NCBI GenBank assembly: GCA_032717465.1
Contig: CM064653.1
Location: forward strand, 35,076,103 to 35,140,102
DNA: 64,000 bases
Origin: Coenobita brevimanus
Lineage: Eukaryota; Arthropoda; Malacostraca; Decapoda; Coenobitidae
Direction of reading: 5' to 3'
The notes beneath the pieces are model-generated. The model was not told where the DNA came from. It worked only from the letters and a program-made list of their open reading frames with translations, and did not search any database. Made by a program: the position numbers and the translations under genes. This document shows, in pieces, positions 10,963 to 21,797 of this stretch. Each line of letters begins with the position of its first letter. The first letter of the stretch is position 1.

Positions 10963-11700
10963 AGTCTCACCAATCTAAAACCAAGGTTTGGGTGGAGTCC
11001 AGCCGGGGATTTCCCGGCGTACAGCGCTGCCTTGTTTCCTATACTCTGATTGGCTAGTGGCTGACCTGACACCGTTAGAGTTCGTCCGCTCACATCTTGC
11101 CACCTGGCCTGACATGACTTCACCCACTTCTGTGTGTGTGTGTGTGTGTGTGTTTGGGTATGAGTGTGTGTGTAAAGACAAACTAATTTAAGTCATAAAT
11201 ATAATTTAAGTTATATATATAACAGAAAGTGAACAGTGGAAGCATGTGACAGAAGCTTAAATCTCCCTCCAATGGATCAATTCCCAGTATGGGCCTGGAT
11301 GTTGCCGCTCGTGAGTGTTTTAACTTATTTATTTCTATTAAGAAAATAGCGTATGTTCTACTGATTCCTTCAAATTATATTATAAACGTAATTGTTACAT
11401 TACTTACCCAGCTTAGAACTACCGTGAAAGTCGGTAAAAGTAACCACATTTTTTTCAGCAACACTGTAAAATATGTATGTCACGTTTCTTTATTGATGTA
11501 CAAGAGCCATATGCATTACAAGTTTACCTTCCTTTGATATGCTAGAATACTTAAGTTTATATTGTATTAGTATGTGTGTACCTATCTGTGATGCCTATTA
11601 CATATATAACAGAATCTACTCATCGCTCGTTTAGGAAGTATGGCATGGCTGCACCCAGCGCCAGACCCCATCCAAACCTTGGTTTTAGATTGGTGAGACT
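10963..11700. mobile_element. MITE with 29-bp perfect terminal inverted repeats
   Basis: AGTCTCACCAATCTAAAACC... at 10963-10991 is exactly inverted at 11672-11700 (29 bp, no mismatch). The 738-bp element lies inside RTE-A copy A3 and contains a TG tract (11131-11153) but no coding sequence I recognise. Target duplication is not evident, and the termini do not match a superfamily I can name with confidence. Confidence 0.7.
11131..11153 (+). repeat. (TG)n microsatellite
   Basis: About 11 TG units inside the long-TIR MITE. Confidence 0.95.
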
Positions 11701-11830
11701 TTACATGCTTTTTTTTTTTTTTTTTCCAGGATGCCCTCCTTGTCTTTCTATCCTTATCTTCACCCATCACATACGCACCTCTGGCTTAGTATTATATGGT
11801 GATCGCTCAGTCTGCTATCCCAGCCTTAAT

Positions 11831-12273
11831 ACAATCATGCGTTCATTATGTGAGTGGAAAATCTGCAGTATACAGCAATACTCCGATTATCTGACGCTGC
11901 ATCAACCGGCATCTGTCATTATATGATGAAGATGGAAAAAATCTGGCAGAATTTTAGCAATAGCTGACTTTTTAGGGTATCACCCAACAGTGCGAAGGGA
12001 AACAGAATTTTTAAAACTGGCCGCCACTCCTGCCACCCACATGCCACTAATGATGCCCACAATAACAAAGCCCAGACTACCCGGTACCAGCTGAGCAGGA
12101 CCACACCACCCAAGTGACTGGCCAGTGTTGCTGGGTTGACTGAAAAGTCGTGACTTTACCTACCTAGTTATGGCTTTTTGGAGGCCATGGCAACTTGCAA
12201 CTATTTTTTAGCTACTTATGTCTTTTAGCGAAATATCTAGTGGACTCTCAGGAAAGTATTCATCATATATATA
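11831..12273. other. Unassigned stretch with a lone Tigger-like terminus
   Basis: No gene seen. At 11871 TA is followed by CAGCAATACTCCGATTATC, which resembles a Tigger-type terminus, but no matching inverted end is visible nearby. Confidence 0.4.
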
Positions 12274-12908
12274 CAGTCACTGCTCGTTATACGTTGATCT
12301 GGTATACAATAATTCGCTACAATGATAACAGAAAAGTTCCACCCCAAAATCCGATTTACGATGAATTTCCCACCATAACGATATTGCCCTTGGAAAATAT
12401 TGTATGAAGTGCCTTGTACACGCAAGGCGTCCGTCTCTTTTCTCAGGCAAGATGGTGGCCTCAGTGTGCAGAGCATTGTTTTGGTTCAGTTGCGGTCCTG
12501 CCACCCCTTCAAAGCCCTGTCTTTTCCACTCGTTCACGTGTGCCCCCCTGCTATCATCACTTCTCAGCCAAGCATCGTGCTACAGTAGGCCTATACATCG
12601 TTTAGCACCAGGCCAACGTTACGCAAGTGTGATTGCTGTGTTGTTGCAACGATTTTCTGTATGTGAGTAACGCTGCCTGTATTGGTGTGATGGTGTTTGT
12701 TTTGGTCTAGGAGACAACTTGGACCAACATAGGAAGTGTTAAGGTGGGTTGTCATTTTTGTTTCAGTTTTGGGTAGGTGACTTTGGGATGTTGAGTTGAC
12801 GTAACCCCCCTTTTATAATGTACTGTATTTCAATCTCCTGATTAACGATAAACTTGTTATACGTTAAGGTATGACCTGACGTAACCCCATCGTATAATGA
12901 GTAGTGAC
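12274..12908. mobile_element. Tigger-type MITE Tf
   Basis: Left end after TA (12272-12273): CAGTCACTGCTCGTTATACG. Right end, read inward, is GTCACTACTCATTATACG, next to TA (12909-12910). About 635 bp, TA target, no transposase visible. Paralogous segments inside include ATAACG/GTTATACGTTAA near each end. Likely an internally deleted Tigger. Confidence 0.7.
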
Positions 12909-13045
12909 TACGTATTTCTCTTATGAAGTACAGTACTGTACTGTACTCCTGGAGGATGACGAGACTGACAGCAAGTTATTCCTGTACCGGTAGTTGTTAG
13001 GTAAGTAGCTACAGTACGATCATCGAGTATCAGTAACGTAGACTA

Positions 13046-15955
13046 CAGTAGGCCCTCCACATTTGCGGGGGTTAGGAGACACAGACATCGACGAAAGTAG
13101 AATTTCAGTGAATGTTTGGCGCCCCCCCCCCCCCCATATGCCTTTACAGCCGCAAATCACCCCTTGTGAGCGATTGTGCACATACTGTACCTAATAAACC
13201 ATATCTGGGACCTGAAAGCAGCATAAAATATCACATTAGTAACAGACCAACTGTATAAAAAAGTGTAATAACAAATAAGTTTTGATTGGGTATGGCTGTA
13301 CAATACAGTACTATGTTAGGGTAAATATGTACCTGATGACTTCCACAGACTCCTGCGCGTGAGTGTGTTGCGCACATCCACATGAGTGTGAGCAAGTCTT
13401 CAGCTACATATTTACCCCAACTTCTTACAACCCTACCCATTAAATTCTGAGTTAACTCACCACTGTCCCTGAAGTTTTGGCAGATGAACTCTGATGACTT
13501 GTGATGATGATGAACATGACATCGATGACGTTGAAGATGATTAGCCATGCAGTTACCAATGATGGATGATTGGATGAGATGATGTGGAGTGTATCTGCAT
13601 GACATGAGGAGTCTACATGCATGTAGACTCCTCCTCATCTCCATTGCTAGTGTCATTGCCAGGTGGTGGTGGATCGTCGATATTGTCCTCAGAGGCTGGT
13701 GGAGAGGATGATGCGGCATCAGAGTCAGAGTGAACAGGTTCAGGGTTAGACACGGGTTGAGGTTCAGGCACAGACAGCCTCCTCAGCCTCAATTGTAGTG
13801 AAGGAAGATGAGTGCGAGACAGCAGCAGCAGCAAGAGGTCACGTGGTCTTTGAGAAGAACGCTGAGTTAGGCAACTGAGACCACTTCCGCCTCATGTCGT
13901 TGAACAGTGTTTTGTGGGGCATTACAGTCTGATCTGTGCCACTAATCACCTTCAACGCCCTCACCATCGATGGGTCCCAGTCATAGAGGAGTTGCTTCAG
14001 TTGAGCTATCGCCCTTATCATCTCCCCCAGCTTTTCAGGGGTGAGATCTTGCTGCTGCAGGGCAACATCAGGATTCTCCTCTGCATCCTCCTTCTCACTC
14101 GCTGACCACACAAGCTCCACTAATTTTTCGTCGGTGAGGGCCACATCATATTCTTCCACCAGCTCCCTCACCTCACCATCCTCCATATCCTCAAACTCAC
14201 CACCACCTACAAGCCTTGCCAACTCCACTGTCTTCCGCATGGCCTGGTTCACCTGCTCTTGAGGAGCAAATCTCAAAATCTCAGGCTCACTCTAGTCACA
14301 AAGCCCTCCAACAACCATTAACTGTCTCAGGGCGCACATCCTTCAGACACTTCTGCACCACTGTGAGGCAGTCAGCGATGGTGAACCCCTTCCAATAGTC
14401 CATGACCCTCAGGTTGGGGTCCACATCCAAAGATGCACAGAGCATTTGCATTGACCTCCGGGTGTAATAGGCCTTGAAAGCAGCTATTACACCCTGGTCA
14501 GGAGGTTGTATCAGGGAGGTTGTGTTCGGCAGCAAAATCACAACCTCCACATCCTCACACATACCCTCGAGTGACTGGGTGGCCCGGAGTGTTGTCCAGG
14601 AGCAAGAGGAATTTGCCAGGAAGGCCCTTCTCCTGAAGGTAGGACCGCACCTCCATCAGGAGACAGTGGTGGAACCAGGCCAGAAAGATGGTGCTGGTGG
14701 TCCATGCTTTCTTATTGTGCATCCAGAACACTGGTAGGAGGTTTTTGTTGCGTTGCTTCTGTGCTCTGGGATTCGCCGACTTATAAATAAATCCTGGCTT
14801 GATCTTGTGCTCAGCAGCATTAGCACACATCAGTAAGGTGCAGCGGTCCTTATCTGCCTTGAACCCAGGAGCCCTTTTCTCCTCCTTTGAGACAGAGGTC
14901 CTAGCAGGCATTTTCTTCCAATAAAGTCCTGTCTCATCGACATTCCATACCTGCTCAGACCTATATCCTTTCTCCTCAGTTATTTTCTTAAGTGCTTCTG
15001 TGAATGCTGCTGCCGCCGCATGGTCCGCTGACGCCGATTCCCCTTTGACCTTCACATTGTGAAGGGAGAACAGCCTCTTGAATTTATTGAACTGACCTTT
15101 GCTGGCTGTGAAGTAAGGATGGATGGTTGCGACTGGTCCAGGGTCTGCGCTGGTGCTTGGGATGTCGGGGTCGGGAGGTGAACTGATCATCACGTCGTAC
15201 AATGCCTTTGCCTTTGACTGAATCGCATTACAGTACTTTGTGTGGGATTTCCATTCCTGCCATGGTCATTTATCCACACAAGTAGTGCGTGCCCCATCTT
15301 GGACATTACAGTGTCTCTCACCTGCAACACTTGCTTCACTGAGGATGGCACAGTGGATGCCAATGCCGCCCTGATTTTCTCCTCATTTTTCTTTATGTAC
15401 CGTACTGTGCTCTCGTTAACGTTAAATAATTTTCCCACACCAACCTTCCTCATGCCCTTCCTACTCTTGTCAAGCAGTTTCAACTTCTTCTCCAGGTTCA
15501 TTACTTTCTTTACCTGTTTAGGGGTGGGCTTACCACTAAGGGATGTGAGACTGTTGGGACCCATGGTTGCGAGACAACACAGACACATGGGACAAAGTTA
15601 TCACAGATAAATTACACAATTGGGAGGTAATTCACTCACAAATTTGCACAGCAATACACTTCTTGCCTTTGACCACATGAGAGCACAATTATTGGGGACA
15701 ATACTGAGATCAGGGAGGTTTTGGCGTGGCAACGTATGGGCAGCGAAATGACCGCGACAGTGGCAGGACACCGACTGAGAGGGAGACAGAGGAGTGTGGT
15801 GGTTTAGTGCTGGCCTGTTTTGGCGCGAAATGACCCGCGAGCGTCTGCACAGTGACACTCTGTGGCCGCAGACGAAATCTCGGCTCCACAGAGGGACAGT
15901 CCACGAATGTTCGAAGCCTGCGAAAGTTGAATCTGCAAATGTAGAGAATGAGATA
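13046..15955 (-). mobile_element. Tigger DNA transposon Tg, autonomous but decayed
   Basis: The 3' end at 13046 follows TA and reads CAGTAGGCCCTCCACATTTG; the 5' end near 15955 is a degenerate inverted copy (CTGCAAATGTAGAG on the plus strand). About 2.9 kb. Between them is a full-length but frameshifted transposase on the minus strand. A run of 14 C at 13122-13135 lies near the 3' end. Confidence 0.75.
13613..15588 (-). pseudogene. Tigger Tg transposase (TIGD1-like), multiple frameshifts
   Basis: Four consecutive minus-strand blocks make one CENP-B/DDE transposase. 15588-15190: helix-turn-helix (PTPKQVKKVMNLEKKLKLLD, VGKLFNVNESTVRYIKKNEE). 15202-14555: CENP-B second HTH remnant, then NVDETGLYWKKMP (first catalytic Asp), CTLLMCANAAEHKIKPG, and LLLLDNTPGHP (second). 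14562-14296: VVILLPNTTSLIQPPDQGVI (third Asp) and FTIADCLTVVQKCLKD. 14276-13839: C-terminal helical region with EDMEDGEVRELVEEYDV. 13834-13613: Pro/Ser-rich acidic tail. The order and spacing match the tigger-transposable-element-derived protein 1 family. The catalytic triad is preserved but the frame is broken at least three times. Confidence 0.85.
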
Positions 15956-16131
15956 TATATGGACTGGACAAGGACCGTGGTACTCAAACACACGTTACTG
16001 AAACAATATGTTTGCATGTATTGCAGTACAGTGTGTCTGACAACTTTCCAAAACTTTCACTTTTACCACTGTTTATCACCTTACCCCACATAAATTACCC
16101 TGTTCTTATACCTATCATTAGGTAAAACATT

Positions 16132-16195
16132 GCAAGTGATATAACTATTGTTATATCACTTGCGTTAAACAGATTTTTCCCAAAAATCTGTTTAA
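16132..16195. repeat. Two adjacent perfect hairpins
   Basis: 16132-16163: GCAAGTGATATAAC, 4-base loop TATT, then its exact complement (14-bp stem). 16165-16195: TTAAACAGATTTTT, loop CCC, exact complement (14-bp stem). Part of the second arm with its flank (AATCTGTTTAATGATCATAA) recurs at about 20189, so this is probably a piece of the same transposon family as Td. Confidence 0.9.
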
Positions 16196-16285
16196 TGATC
16201 ATAACTTTAGACTGGGGACCCCTGTGTTGTTGTTGCATAGTTCCACGACATTCTCCCCCACCACCCACCCCTGGTGGTGTTCTTG

Positions 16286-16486
16286 TCATTGTTGAGATGT
16301 TGCTACTCCTATACTTCCTTCTTCAACATCTAAGTCAGATCCTTTGATGGTGCTTTCGTTCACACCATACATTTTTGCCATTTCTACCTGCCTCTTTCCC
16401 AGCTCTAATTCCTTTATTATCTTATACCTCTGGACATCCATGAAGATGTGCCACCTTCTGGGTGGCTGGGCCAGATCACATGGCAT
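16286..16486 (-). pseudogene. CENP-B-type HTH fragment of a Tigger-like transposase
   Basis: A 66-codon minus-strand frame containing RYKIIKELELGKRQVEMAKM and YGVNESTIKGSDLD, a Pipsqueak/CENP-B N-terminal helix-turn-helix as found in Tigger transposases. No DDE domain follows on the minus strand, so only the DNA-binding start remains. The hairpins just to the left and the shared 24-base segment with Td suggest it belongs to the Td family. Confidence 0.65.
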
Positions 16487-16919
16487 GACTCAGAGTCATT
16501 GTCCTCACCTGATGCTCAGACACAAAAAAATGTTGCTGCACAGCGTGGAATTAACTCGGTGAGACGCGAGAAGGCTGAGTGTACAGGTATGTGCCCAGGA
16601 GAGATACGTGGATGGAAGCCAGGCCAGGCAGTCATGCCGAGTCTGATGGATGACATCACTGTGTGTGATTTTCAAAATGCGTTGCCGGGCCAGCAGACAT
16701 TTCCGATATGTGCTCGAGGTTTTCTCCATGTTGATTATGACATGTCAAATTATGCTGACCGTGTAAGTACAGAAACTCCTTACTCAACCATGCATTACTC
16801 AATGATTGACTGTACATATTTAGAACTCTAGTGGAAATCTAACAAGAATTATAGTATTGAACATTTTCTCAAGATTTATTCAGAATTTGGGCTTCTCTAG
16901 TTGATTGAAATAAATCTGG

Positions 16920-17356
16920 CATATCTCAAGAGAGAGAGAGAGAACATTCTCATGGCTTCCAGATAGAGGCCAAAATCACTTGTCTGGTCATAGGTAAATA
17001 TCTCTCAACAAGTGATATGATGGTGAGGAATGCCATTTTCTTGCGTACTTCCTCTTTTTCTGAGTTTTCTCATGATAATTACTTTTATAACCTTTCAGTG
17101 TGACCCATAAACTAATAAGAAGAATAGAAGTACCAGGAAGAGGAAAGGAAAGAGAGAGGGAGAGCAGACTTTATGGCAGCTGCATAGAGGCCAAAATCAC
17201 CTGCCTGGACGTAGGTAAACATCTCTCAGCAAGTGATAGGAGGGTGAAGTGAAGAATGCAGTTTTTTGTGTACTTCCACATTAACAGAGTTTTCTCGTAT
17301 TGTTTTCTAACCTTTGAATGTGACTCAAAAATGAATAAGAAAGAGGGACAGAAGTA
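16920..17356. repeat. Two tandem ~235-bp units with GAGA start
   Basis: Two copies in direct tandem, starting near 16925 and 17150, share GAGAGAGAG, ATAGAGGCCAAAATCAC, TAGGTAAA(T/C)ATCTCTCA, CAAGTGATA and GAGTTTTCTC in the same order. A third unit is present at 20640-20710 continuing at 24084-24290. The second unit is cut at GAAGTA (17356) by Td and resumes at 20265 with CCAGGAGGAG. Confidence 0.75.
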
Positions 17357-17679
17357 CAGTACACCCTTGATATAATGAACTACTGTAATTGGTGCCAAAC
17401 CCTTGACTTTAAAGCCGATAGTTCACTAAAGCCGAACACCGTGCTGTTCGATAATTTCCCAGACATCGTGGCTTTTACTGAACAAAGATCTTGAAATACT
17501 AGATAGGGTGTTGTTTGGCTGTACAGTCATACTCGATAACACATAGCTAAACCTATATGACTCCTTTTCTCAACAAACGCTTTATTTATCGCTCCTCTCA
17601 TGATGCTGGTCACCCGGAGACTGATACATCGTTCTGCAGGATGCAGAGGAGCATGCGCGTGCGTTCGTGCATGCGTGCA

Positions 17680-17702
17680 TGTGTGTGTGTGTGTGTGTGT
17701 GT
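17680..17702 (+). repeat. (TG)n at 3' junction of CR1-like copy C1
   Basis: About 11 TG units directly abutting the 3' end of C1; in the element's sense orientation this is a CA tail following AATTAGGTAAAT. Confidence 0.95.
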
Positions 17703-20082
17703 ATTTACCTAATTTTGATATACAGGAAATGAGCTACGCTCGTGGGGTCCCGTCTCTGTTTCTCAGTAAGTCAAATTTAGCTTTAAGCTCGTTTAAATTT
17801 TTAGACTGGACGATCTCTTTGTCCAGGCTATTCCACAGGTCTATACATCTATAAGGAAAACTATATTTCTTGATTTCTTTCAAGCAGCTTGGCTTCTTCA
17901 GTTTCATTCCGTGTCCTCTTGTCGCTCTCTTATCCCAGAAAAACAGATCTTCTTTGACAATTGTATCTGCTCCCACCATGGTCCTGAACACTGCAATCAT
18001 GTCGCCTCTCTTTCTCCTTTCTTCTAAGAAAGGCAAATCCAGCTTTACCAGCCTTTCTCTGTACGACAGATCTGCCAGACTGGGATCATTTTGGTTGCTG
18101 TTCTTTGTATTCTCTCAATCTTGTTTATATCTTTCTTTCTGTGTGGGGACCACACTACTGCTGCATATTCTAACCTGGGGCGAATCATGGCCACTATCAA
18201 TTTTTTCATCATCTCCTCATCCATATAATGAAAAGCTACTCTTATATTAGTCATGAGTTTATACATCTCTCTAACTTCCTTGTTAATGTGTTTTTCAGGT
18301 GACAGACTGTCCTGGACCAGCACTCCCAAATCTTTCTCTTCTCTCACTTTTGTGATTGGTTCATTACCCATCAAGTAATTCAGTGATGGCCTCTTGGTAC
18401 TTTTACCCATTTCTAATATATTACATTTCTTTGCATTAAATTTCATATCCCACATCCGGCTCCAATCATGTATCCTATCCAGATCCTCCTGCAGCATTTT
18501 ACAATCCTCCTCAACCTCTACCTTCCTCAAGATTTTTGCATCATTAGCAAACATATGTGCATAACTATTCACTCCATGTACCATATCATTTACATAAATC
18601 AGGAACATTACTGGCGCCAACACTGACCTCTGTGGGACTCCACTTGTTACTTCCCTCCATCTAGACATCCTATCCTTTATTATTGTCCTCATTTGTCTGT
18701 TTCTCAAAAAGTCTCTCATCCATTCCAGGAGGTTCCCCTTCAGTCCTCCTATATGCTCTAGTTTCCACATTAGTCTCTTATGGGGTACCTTGTCGTAGGC
18801 CTTCTCCAAATCTAAATACAAAGAATCCACCCAACCATCTCTCTCCTGTAGAACGTCAATTGCTCTTGAGTAAAAACTCAACAAGTTGGACACACATGAC
18901 CTTCCACTTCTAAATCCAAACTGGCTATCAGCCAAAATATTCATTTCTTCCAGATATTTTATCCATCTATCTTTCAGAATTCTTTCACACAATTTTGCGA
19001 CCATGCTGGTTAGGGACACTGGTCTATAATTCAGTGGTTCTTCCCTGTTTCCTCCCTGATAAATTGGTACCACATTTGCCCTCTTCCATTCTTGAGGCAC
19101 TTTCCCCTCTTCCAGAGAACACAATTAAACTGTGAATCTTATCCGCCAGTTGTTTTCTGCATTCCTTCAGTACCCAATTAGAGATTCCATCTGGCCCTGG
19201 GGCTTTCCTTACATATTGAGTTTCCAGTAATTTATACACTTCCTGTACTTCCACTTTTATATCTTTTATCACTACATTTCTAGTCACTCCCTCCCCTTCC
19301 ACAAACTCCATTTCTTTAGTGAAAACTGATTGGAAACATTTGTTCATTATTTCTGCATGCATTGCTGCATCCTTAGGGACCTCTTCTTCTACTTTCAGTT
19401 TGGCGATTCCTTTCTTTTGTTTCAGTTTGCCATTGACAAATCTATAAAACTGTTTGGGTTCATCCTTACATTTATCTATTATACCTTTTTCAAAATTCCT
19501 TTCTTCCTATCTACGTATTCTTGTGTATTCAGTTCTAGTTCTTTTATATTCTTCCTTTGTTCTGTTGGTACCTCTCTTTCTCCAGTTGTTCCACCCCGTG
19601 TCTCTCTTTTTTTTGCTGTCGTACACCTTCCATTAAACCACTCCTTTTTCCTGTTTCCTTTCCCCCTTACTCTTGGCACAAATTTTTCCACATCCGAATT
19701 ATAGAGGCCTAGAAAAATATCTCACTTCCTCTGTATCTCTCTTGTTTCTCTGAATTTTCTCCAATCTGCATTTTCAAAAAGTTTTCTCAATCCTGTAAAG
19801 TTTGCTTTCCCAAAGTTGTATCTTCCTTGCCTATAAGGCTCGTCTCTTGGCTCCACGTTCCCTGTTATCACCTGGAACTCAATGACCACATGATCACTTT
19901 TTCCAATAGGACACAGATATTTCAAGGATTCTGTTACATCGGGTTCTTTGGTAAACAGTAAATCTTATCTTGCTGGTGTGTCCTCACCTCAGAACCGTGT
20001 CTCTTCTTTGACCCATTGCGACATCACATTGTTCATTGTTATGTTTAATAATATAGTTCCCCACGAATCTTCGCTGCCTCCT

Positions 20083-20084
<2 letters not shown>
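17703..20084 (-). mobile_element. CR1-like LINE copy C1, 5'-truncated, between TG tracts
   Basis: Minus-strand LINE of the CR1/L2/Rex1 group, the same family as C2 (38515-47718). It runs from the endonuclease (truncated at the CTCAGGAGGCAGC position, 20084) to the 3' UTR end AATTAGGTAAATAC (17703). Both junctions abut TG repeats (17680-17702 and 20085-20121), consistent with insertion into a single dinucleotide tract. Several frameshifts. Confidence 0.85.
17734..20084 (-). pseudogene. CR1-like ORF2 (C1): partial endonuclease, RT, C-terminal domain
   Basis: On the minus strand: endonuclease end with CPIGKSDHVVIEFQ (SDH motif) near 19900; linker KEWFNGRCTTAKK; then RKAPGPDGISNWVLKECR and WKRANVVPIYQGG, NYRPVSLTSMVAKLCERIL, SQFGFRSGRSCVSNLLSFYS, LDLEKAYDKVPHKRL, TSGVPQRSVLAPVMFLIYVN and MFANDAKI, where the catalytic FADD reads FAND, so the RT active site is altered. 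The C-terminus is RRKRGDMIAVFRTM...NSLDKEIVQSKNLNELKAKF. Frames break at about 18040, 19120 and 19600. Long stretch 18045-19124 is one 359-residue frame. Confidence 0.85.

Positions 20085-20121
<37 letters not shown>
20085..20121 (+). repeat. (TG)n at 5' junction of C1
   Basis: About 18 TG units starting exactly at the truncated 5' end of C1. Confidence 0.95.
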
Positions 20122-20123
<2 letters not shown>

Positions 20124-20277
20124 CATACGTGTGTATAGGGACACCATGCTGGTCGGTGTTTTCCTCATGTCCATTCTTTTACTGAACAAAAATCTGTTTA
20201 ATGATCATAACGTTCGGCCAGCTCAAGGTGGTTGTTAAAACCAAAATTCATTAAAAGAGGGATCTGTTTATCGTTGG

Positions 20278-20655
20278 TTGACTGTACCAGGAGGAGAAAG
20301 TGAAAGAGAGAGAGAGAGATAGAGAGAAAGGATGGTAACTCAGAGAAAAAAACTATGAGAGAGATAGAGACAGTGGTAGCTCAGAGAGCAAAAAACAACT
20401 GCAGCAACTCAGAGAAAGAGAGGGAGTACAGTAACTCAAAGAAAAAAACTTGGTATGAGAAAGAGAGGGGGTGGGGATGGTAACTCAAAGATAAAACTAT
20501 GAGAGAGAAAGAAACTGTTAACTTAGAGAGGAAAAAATTGCAGTAACTCGGAGAAAGAGAGGGAGTACAGCAACTCAAAGAAAAGCTAGCTATGAGAGAG
20601 AGGGGGGGAGAACTGCAATAACTTGAGGATAGGGAGATGGAGAGAGAGAGAGCAA
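20278..20655 (+). repeat. GAGA-rich minisatellite
   Basis: Degenerate tandem repeats of a 50-90-bp unit combining GTAACTCAAAGAAAAAAACT, TATGAGAGAGA and GAGGGAGTACAG blocks. It replaces the short GAGAGAG start of the 235-bp unit and so appears to be an expansion of that purine tract. Confidence 0.75.
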
Positions 20656-21415
20656 AACCATTCTTATGGCAGCCGGATAGTGGCCAAAATTGCCTGCCAA
20701 GGCCTAGGTACAGTACCCTCGCATCCAGTACGGTATTTTTGTTAGACAGTACAGTACTACCATACTGGACTAAATCTTTACTGGACAAACAACAGACCTT
20801 ATGGGAAAAATGAATAATGTCAGAAGAAAAAGCTCCCCCAGAATTCAATTTAACTTCATTTTGATACAACTAAGATTTTACCAACCTTTAAGGTGAGTGA
20901 TGATGGGCTTGGCGGGGGAAGGGGGAGGGGTTTCCAAGGCTGTAGGAGGTCGTAGATTGTACTGATCCCCTGGAGGAGGGCCTTTAGGATCCTGAGGAGG
21001 CCTCTCTGCCTCAACCTCCCTCATAAATCCCTCACAGTCACACACTGACACATCTTTGTCTTCATCATCAGGGGGAAGTGCAATACAGCAGTCCCTCCAA
21101 GATCCGATGTAATAGAGCCAGAGGCATGTCTGGGACTTGGTTTTGTCTGGGACTTAGGAAAACTACCCCTGAACAAGTACCTATATACCCCAACCCAACC
21201 TATCTTTGAAAGCTGCCTAAATAGTAAAAGCTTGATATAACGGAATAATTCAGCCAACCCCTATTCCGTTTTATCAAATATTACACTTTTTCAAGCTTCC
21301 GTTCCAAAACCATAGGTGGAACGGAATTTTCTGGAAATTTGCAATTTTTCCCATATTTCTTCCCTGAATCATGACCTGAAACCTATACACAGTTGCTACT
21401 AAATAGCTTCTTTTG

Positions 21416-21418
<3 letters not shown>

Positions 21419-21484
<66 letters not shown>
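21419..21484 (+). repeat. (CA)n microsatellite, 33 units
   Basis: Uninterrupted CA repeat inside Tb. Confidence 0.97.
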
Positions 21485-21486
<2 letters not shown>

Positions 21487-21578
21487 CTGCCTATGCTAGT
21501 CATAATGATACACACAAAGTAGTCAGAACCCACAATAATAATAATACAGTAATAATAATAAATAAAACCGTAAAAAAC

Positions 21579-21797
21579 TCACCTCCAAATGGGGGGGATA
21601 TGACTTGTTTGTTGAATTATGCCTGACACAGCACTTGCATCTGGCAGCACTTTCAGTTTCTTGATTTCTTCTTTATGCTTGCAAATGTTGTACACTTGCA
21701 TTTTCTTGACCCCATAGTCGGTCATGATTGTCTTCACTGGTATACCACACTCAATTTTCGAGATTATTTCTAATTTCTGGCCCACAGAAAGCCTCAC
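21579..21797 (-). pseudogene. Tb transposase N-terminal HTH fragment
   Basis: Minus-strand frame with LSVGQKLEIISKIECGIPV and TDYGVKKMQVYNICKHKEEI, a clear CENP-B-type N-terminal helix-turn-helix. It loses similarity after about 50 residues (KVLPDASAV) where the rest of the transposase is deleted. No catalytic domain. Confidence 0.75.

Larger units (their letters stand above)
9535..11830 (-). mobile_element. RTE-A LINE copy A3, heavily decayed
   Basis: Minus-strand RTE-A similarity begins near 9535 at the SECTARLDGE region and runs through the RT core (sequence equivalent to CAAGCCTTGCAACTCC, CCAAATCCATGAAG, CACAACCTCTTCCCT) to the endonuclease-RT linker at 10962. It is interrupted by a long-TIR element (10963-11700). 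Beyond it, minus-strand LSDHHIIL near 11780 fits the AP-endonuclease SDH motif, so the copy probably resumes to about 11830. No reading frame survives for long. Older than the other RTE-A copies. Confidence 0.65.
15956..16919. other. Transposon-derived spacer around hairpins and HTH fragment
   Basis: Apart from the twin hairpins and the HTH fragment, I see no gene. The stretch from about 16490 to 16919 has no feature I can name. Confidence 0.5.
17357..20264. mobile_element. Tigger/pogo-like element Td, inserted in the 235-bp repeat
   Basis: Starts after TA with CAGTACACCCTTGATATAAT and ends before TA with an inverted end reading CAGTCAACCAACGATAAACA; only the first bases match well. The flanks GAAGTA and TACCAGGAGG rejoin to the uninterrupted GAAGTACCAGGAAGAGG of the neighbouring unit, which fixes both boundaries. 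Inside is a CR1-like LINE (17703-20084) flanked by TG repeats. No transposase frame remains. Confidence 0.6.

Noticed and set aside
16920..17356. CRISPR-like array
   Set aside because: Eukaryotic context, only two to three long degenerate units, no short identical repeats with unique spacers.
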